A stretch of 64,000 nucleotides of DNA. It comes from Trema orientale (Eukaryota > Streptophyta > Magnoliopsida > Rosales > Cannabaceae). The DNA lies in contig JXTC01000002.1 of the NCBI GenBank assembly GCA_002914845.1, forward strand, positions 2,038,925 through 2,102,924, written 5' to 3'. Each line of letters opens with the position of its first letter. Position 1 is the first letter of the stretch. The notes under the pieces are model-generated. The model saw only the letters and a list, made by a program, of their open reading frames with translations, did no database searches and was not told the origin of the DNA. Made by a program: the position numbers and the translations under genes. Shown one piece after another: positions 58,051 through 64,000 of this stretch.

Positions 58051-61000
58051 GACTTTTAATAGTGATGAACTAGCTTGAAAAATCTTTTCGGGGGTTTTGT
58101 TTACTGATGCTGATACGTGCAAATTTTAAAGCCAGATTCGGGGGATGAAGTTCAGGAAGTGTTGTGCAAAGCCTTGGAAGAGATATCAGTGGAAAAACAG
58201 TATCAAGAGAAGTGTTTGTTAATGTTGGTTCATGCTTTACAGTCTTTCAAGGATCATGTATCAGGGGGAAGCCATAGCTCAGATGCAGACAGAGTCTACC
58301 TCCTTTCGAAGTATCAAATGCTCGTGTCTTCGGTTCTTATGGCTACTCTTCCTCGTCATTTCCCGGGTATTTATATGTATTTTATGTTATTTACTACCGA
58401 TTTACTGGTGCTTAAGCGCATTTTGAATTTAATTCGATGAAATTTTGATGTGAGACGAGACTTGTGTCTTTTATTTTGGTTTACATGGACGTTTCTCGTT
58501 TTTTTTTCATACAATTTTCCGATTGATTGATTACGGCCCTTTTTTTTGCCCTTTTCACATTTCAATGTTCTTAGACATGCTCAACTGGTATTTTAAGGAA
58601 AGATTGGAGGAACTAAGTACAATAATGGCGGGAGATGATAGTGAAATTCAAGATGACGATGGAATGGGTTTAGAAGAAAGGAGCACAATATCCTCTGGGG
58701 CTGGTCAAATGGAAATTGATGATTCCTCTGTCCAGGGCAGGTTCTCGGAAAATAACAAGCTGGTGAAAAACATTGGGAAGATTGTTCGTGATCTTAGAAA
58801 TCTTGGGTTTACATCAATGACTGAAGATGCCTATGCTTCTGCCATCTTTTTGCTTCTGAAGGTGAAAATTTGGTCTCCTTTTGCACTATGCTGTCTAGCT
58901 TGAATCAAATTTACCGCCCTGCTTTTCCCTATATGTTCTGTTCTACTCTTGGCGTGACCAGCATCTTCTGTACTAAATTTGACCTATCCCATTTTTTCTT
59001 TATCTATAAACGAACTTTGGGTTGCTTCTAAGTTTCTGTTCTCGTGGCAGGCTAAAGTACATGATCTTGCTGGTGATGATTACAGGAGTTCTGTTTTGGA
59101 GTCCGTTAAAGGGTGGATACAGGTTGCTTTCTTGTCCTCATAGAACCTTTCCAGTTTTCCATTTCATAGATTAAGGACAGTTAGCAGTGCTGAAGTTCGT
59201 GTAACTGAACTGTTTCTCTTCATTTATTTGTTTATCATGTAGTTATGTAATTCCAAAGATTTCCTTTTCAATAATGTTCTTAGTTGGTATAAATCATTTG
59301 ATTTGAGGAAGAAAATTAAATTGGTTATTTAAATGAAGATATTCATTATAACTTGTTTTGTATGCTATAATATGGAAAAATTTGTGGGCATTTTGTTTGA
59401 AATGTCATTGACCAAATAGGAAGGCGCTCTTAAATCAGTAATTATTGTGCATATCATTTACTTGAAAAATTATTTGATGCTTGAAAGGCGGTATATCATA
59501 CTCTTTATCGTTTAGACCAATTTAATTCGTCACTGGAGCTACTTCAAAATGCTGTTATCTTTCATGCAGGACTTGAAATTTTACCTGCATGGTGATTTTG
59601 TGTTTCTTAGCCTCTAGTATGGCCTTGATCTTAGTAACTTATCTTCCATGCTAGGATCTGTTCTTAAGCATATGCTGTGATGTTTGTATCATTCTTTTCT
59701 TAATTTTTTTTCCCTTCGCTATTGTCTTATTGTTAGTACTTTAATATACTGATGTAGGATAAGATGAGAATTTAGAAAGAGAATAGGTAGAAGAGCAAGG
59801 GGTGATAGAATTTAGGCAGAAACAGATGAATGGGTAGAAGAGCAATAGAAAAGCAAGACAAGAACTCAGAGAGAGAGATCCATAAGAGGAGAAAACTCAA
59901 TAATCGTTTATTAATTCATCATAATCTCATAATCTGAAAAGTAATTACATAGCTAAGTCTATTTATAGATAGGCAATTAGACAAAACTAGGAAACTAGAC
60001 ACATTCTAGAAACTAATAGAAACGGGAAACTCAAAACTAGTTACTCAAAATTAAAATAAACCTAATAATTAAATAAAACCTAATTTAATAATTATTACTA
60101 TAATATTCCTAAAATATTACTTTCCTACTCTTCATCATATACATTGTGCAGGCTGTGCCTCTTCAGTTCTTGAATGCCCTTCTTGCATATCTTGGTGACT
60201 CAATTAGTTATGACACTGTCTCATCCGGGCTCAAATCACCTTTGGCTGCACGCCCTTCTTCATTCTATCCTGGGATTGATACACCTTCCGAAGGACTTGT
60301 AAGATGGCAATTACGACTAGAATATTTTGCTTATGAAACTCTTCAAGATCTAAGAATAGCCAAGTTATTTGAGATTATTGTGGACTACCCGGACAGGTAA
60401 TTTTTGTAGAGTCTTTTCTACTCTTGAATTATCAAATGGGTGATAGGGATGTTTTACTGCTTTTATGCTTATTCTAAAAAGGTTATAAAGGTTTTTAATA
60501 TGTGATGGAGATCCAAAAGACAATTTGTGCACATATTTTAGATGTAAATATGGAGCTAAAAATTAGGCCATTTATTTAACTTAATTAGGGTAATTATATT
60601 ATTTTGTCTATTAGGAGTTATTAGAGTAATAGTTTGATTTCAAGTCTTTTATTTAGTTTTGTAGTCAAATTAGGATTTGTTATTTCCCTTTCTAGAAATT
60701 TGCCATTAGTATGTTCATTATTTTTCACAACTGCAATGAGTTGGTACACTATAGACTTTCCCTCTCCAAATTCTTCTAGTCCGTCTCTAAATTTCTCTAC
60801 TTCTCTCTCTTTTCTATGTTCTCTTTTCTATGTTCTCTTTTCTTTCTCTTCCGATTCTACATCAATGAGTATCAATATGATTTTTCTCTTTTCTTTTCTC
60901 TTCCGATTCTACATCAATGAGTATCAATATGATTTTTCTGATTTATATATGAATCATATTTGATTTAAAAAATGGTTAAATTACATCCTCATTTTTCTGA

Positions 61001-63946
61001 GTTATATATGAACCATATTTGATTTAAAAAATAGTTAACTTGGATCCCTCAGTTAAACAATCAACGCTAGTAGAGCACGTTGAAATAGAACTTACTGATA
61101 TCTCCTTATAAGCAATATCCTACTTTGTTACATAGTTAAACATGCTTTATTCACATAAAATAATTTTGGCTTTGGGCATTTACCATATTCTTATTGGATT
61201 GTGCAGTTTGCCTGCCATCGAAGATTTGAAACAGTGTCTTGAGTACACTGGACAGCATTCTAAGCTAGTTGAGTCATTCATCTCTGCACTACGATATCGC
61301 TTGCTTACTGCTGGTGCCTCAACCAATGACATATTACATCAATATGTTTCAACTATTAAGGCACTCCGGACAGTAGATCCGGCAGGTGTTTTTCTTGAAG
61401 CAGTTGGTGAACCAATACGGGACTATTTAAGAGGAAGAAAAGACACCATAAAATGCATTGTAACAATGCTTACTGATGGCACTGGTGGGAATTCTAACAT
61501 TTCTGGAAATACTGGTGATAGCCTTCTTGAAGAATTAAATAGAGATGAAGAAAGTCTGGAGAACACAGGTCTTGATGATGATTTTCACACTGATGACAAG
61601 CAAGCATGGATTAATGCCGCACGGTGTGTACAAGAACGTGGCCTGGAATGAAATTTGATAATTTATATGCAAGTTATGTAGTTGTAAAAGTATCGCATCT
61701 TTCTTTTTACTCTTCTACATTTCTGATGTATTTCTCATTTCTGTTATTGCAGATGGGAGCCTGACCCCGTAGAAGCCGACCCTTTGAAAGGGAGCAGGAA
61801 CAGGAGGAAAGTTGACATACTTGGAATGATCGTTGGCATAGTTGGTTCAAAAGATCAACTGGTAAATGAATATCGTGTTATGCTGGCTGAAAAGCTTCTA
61901 AACAAATCTGGATATGACATAGACACAGAGTTACGTACTCTTGAACTTCTAAAGGCAGGTGTTTTATTTATATAATTTCATGCTTTTTATTTGTTTAAAT
62001 GTGTCTGTCAATTTTAATTGAGTTGCTTTGGGGCTGTATTTAATTTCTACTCTAATGTTACTGTTGCCTTAATGATCATTCTTATTTAATCATTATGTTC
62101 AGATACATTTTGGAGAGAGCAGCATGCAGAAATGCGAAATTATGCTAAATGATCTGATTGGTTCCAAGAGAACAAATTCCAATATTAAAGCAACTATAAA
62201 TCAGCTGTCTCGAACAGGTAGCTATTTATTATTATTTTCTATAAAAACAAACTGCCTGAGGTTGGTTTGGGGCTATTCTTTCACCCTCATGTTCTGCTCT
62301 ATGTATTCTTAGCTTCTGAGACGGAGGATACTGGTTTACCCATGGATATTCTTGATGCTACAATTATATCTTCGAATTTCTGGCCTCAGATCCAGGTAGC
62401 CAATTATTTTCCCAGTAATATCGTGAATTTTGAATTCACCAGTCTCAATCGCAAATCTTTACTATGCTCATCAATATGCTGATGTCTAGACCTACCTGAC
62501 AATTTTCAAGCACCTGAACTGCTTGTTTTACGTGTCAGAGCTACTTTTTGATTTATGCCATTCAAAACAGCATTTTTTTTTCCTGGCCACAAGTTATTTT
62601 CTCTTTCATTCTATTGAGAACCTGGACATAACTTCCTTGAGCTTTCTGGTTGCGTACTAATTACAGAATGGATGTGTGTCTAGTTGTTAAGTACTTCTAC
62701 TTATTCTGCACAATCTAAGTTTATTCAGGTTTTGACTGTTTTAAAATGGCAAACACTAGCACTAAGAATTATGAACCACTATGATTAATCTTAGCTTTAA
62801 TTAAGTTGAGAATATCTCAATTAACCTACCTATTATCATCACACTTTGTTCTTTCTGAGTTACACGTGCATTGGATTGACCTTAAAAGCACTTTCAGGAT
62901 GAATCCCTTAATATACCTCTGCCTGTTGACCAGCTGCTCTCTGATTATGCAAAGAGATTCAATGAAATCAAGACCCCTCGTAAGCTAATGTGGAAGAAAA
63001 ATCTTGGTGCTGTCAAGGTTAGTGCTTCAATATCTGTACAATATTATGTACTTTGAAATGCCTAGTCCTCAGCTATTTTGCTTGTGGTGTGCTGTTTCAG
63101 TTGGAATTGCAATTTGAAGATAGAGAGATGCAGTTTACAGTGCCTCCTGTGCAGGCAGCAATAATAATGAAATTTCAAGATCAAGCTAGGTAAGTAAACT
63201 CGGGATTTCTCTATTTCCTTGTATGTTATTCACCTTAATATACCGATACTTATACCTTCTACTTTCAGTTGGACCTCTAAGAATCTTGCGGCTGCAATTG
63301 GGATTCCAATAGATGTACTTAACCGCAGGATAAATTTTTGGATAAGCAAGGTATCTTTGATAAACTCGTCCTATCATGTTTCCTAGCTTTGCCTGGTTTG
63401 TGCTTGTGATAGAGACATTGAATTTAACTTGGGCATTCTGTGTTCATGAGCAAATAGTGGTGGCACTCACTCTGGACCATGGCACAAACAACATTTAGTT
63501 ATACCGATTGTCAAGAACGTTTATTTCACAGGATAATAAATTTTTCTGTAGCTGTATTTTTCTCATGCATAACCTTTCCTACTATCTTTGATTATGATTG
63601 ACCTGTTGAGTTCTAATGTTTCCCATCTTTTGTGAACTCAAGCTTTTCAGTTCAAGCACTAGCCATATTGATCAATTAGGTTTAAACTGGTTATTCAGTG
63701 AACTTTTGGGGATTGGACATGAGTGACGAACTGACACAATAATGTCTTTTTATGAAGGGAGTTATTGCAGAAACACTTGGGGCAGACTCCAACAGCCATG
63801 TCTTTACGCTACTGGAAGGTGTGGGTGACACAGGTAAGAGTGTTGGTAACAGTGGGAATAGTGAAGATCTAGTAGGTGATGAGGAAGGAGAGAGATCTGT
63901 GGCTTCTGTTGAAGATCAACTACGTAAAGAAATGACCGTGTACGAG
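57561..63946 (+). CDS. APC2: Anaphase-promoting complex subunit 2, first 13 exons
   Basis: Exons: 57,561-57,791; 58,132-58,366; 58,575-58,861; 59,051-59,122; 60,152-60,396; 61,207-61,623; 61,753-61,954; 62,103-62,217; 62,313-62,395; 62,898-63,017; 63,101-63,189; 63,269-63,350; 63,758-63,946. They join in one frame of 789 residues and run off the window; the family is about 865 residues, so only the C-terminal winged-helix part is missing. APC2 is the cullin-like scaffold that, with RING subunit APC11, ubiquitinates cyclins and securin in mitosis. Cullin homology starts near residue 496 (RWEPDPVEADP) and includes DILGMIVGIVGSKDQLVNEY and LLNKSGYDIDTELRTLELLK. An acidic insert (residues 197-222, DDSEIQDDDG) is plausible as a linker. 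The start ATG follows AACA and gives the usual N-terminus (MEDWSSSAFNLGILDSL). All introns are GT-AG except intron 7, which begins GC. Intron 4 holds a solo LTR. Confidence 0.95.
58016..58049 (+). repeat. (TGTA)n microsatellite in APC2 intron 1
   Basis: About eight TGTA units inside intron 1. Confidence 0.9.
59750..60137 (-). mobile_element. Solo LTR in APC2 intron 4
   Basis: 388 bp flanked by TATAC (59,745-59,749 and 60,138-60,142), with TG...CA ends (TGATGTAGG on the left, TTCATCA on the right). Minus-strand content is LTR-like: TAATAAACGATTATTGAG near the middle, and a CTATAAATAGACTTAGC TATA-type word about 80 bp before it. No internal region or second LTR. Its right end is only 14 bp from the exon 5 acceptor, so it supplies part of the pyrimidine-rich stretch (ACTTTCCTACTCTTC) before CATTGTGCAG. 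Confidence 0.82.
60847..61040 (+). repeat. Two local tandem duplications in APC2 intron 5
   Basis: TCTTCCGATTCTACATCAAT and the following GAGTATCAATATG occur twice about 50 bp apart. Directly after, TTATATATGAA/CCATATTTG with TTTAAAAAAT occurs twice about 60 bp apart. All copies are noncoding. Confidence 0.8.
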
Positions 63947-64000
63947 GTATGTGTCTACGTGATATGTTTGACCATTGTTGATGTGGCAGTTAACGTCCAT

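Noticed and set aside
57569..58078. 169-residue Arg-rich frame at the start of APC2
   Set aside because: Out-of-frame shadow of APC2 exon 1 and intron 1; the real frame starts at 57,561 and is recognisable as APC2.

Overview
The window is AT-rich nuclear DNA from a flowering plant, most likely a eudicot. The evidence is two intron-containing genes with plant-type structure: an R2R3-MYB with the canonical 133/130-bp first exons, and plant-type APC2. Around them is a dense litter of plant retrotransposon and MITE families. I cannot name the species. Nothing bacterial, viral or organellar is visible.

Layout. 1-13.8 kb holds no intact gene: an LTR-like leader at the left edge, a purine-rich tandem array (3.7-4.26 kb), several nested foldback MITEs (4.4-9.2 kb), a Ty3/gypsy reverse-transcriptase scrap (10.4 kb), a MITE with a 9-bp target duplication, and the RNase H end of a LINE (13.2-13.8 kb). 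17.2-23.4 kb is one decayed Ty1/copia element on the minus strand, with a 5-bp target duplication and an assembly gap (22,804-23,330) in its 5' LTR. 23.6-27.5 kb is an unusual long-inverted-repeat element with TG...CA ends and a 5-bp duplication; a third copy of its arm lies at 32.6-34.2 kb. 27.7-34.8 kb holds more short inverted-repeat elements.

Genes. A MIXTA-like (subgroup 9) R2R3-MYB of 466 residues lies on the minus strand (35,066-37,023, three exons). A 20-kb gene desert follows with a tRNA-derived SINE (17-bp duplication), Mutator-type MITEs and a three-LTR tandem TRIM-like element (51.0-53.5 kb). The plus strand from 57,561 to the right edge encodes the first 13 exons (789 residues) of APC2, the cullin-like scaffold of the anaphase-promoting complex. 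Intron 4 carries a solo LTR ending 14 bp before the splice acceptor, and intron 7 appears to be a GC-AG intron.

The two genes have no evident functional link. One is a developmental transcription factor for epidermal cell shape, trichomes and cuticle by family knowledge; the other is a housekeeping cell-cycle ubiquitin ligase subunit. I found no convincing new biological system. The most interesting items are structural: the long-inverted-repeat element, the tandem TRIM, the intronic LTR beside a splice site, and the probable GC donor. All boundaries were read by eye, so repeat ends without a stated target duplication are approximate.
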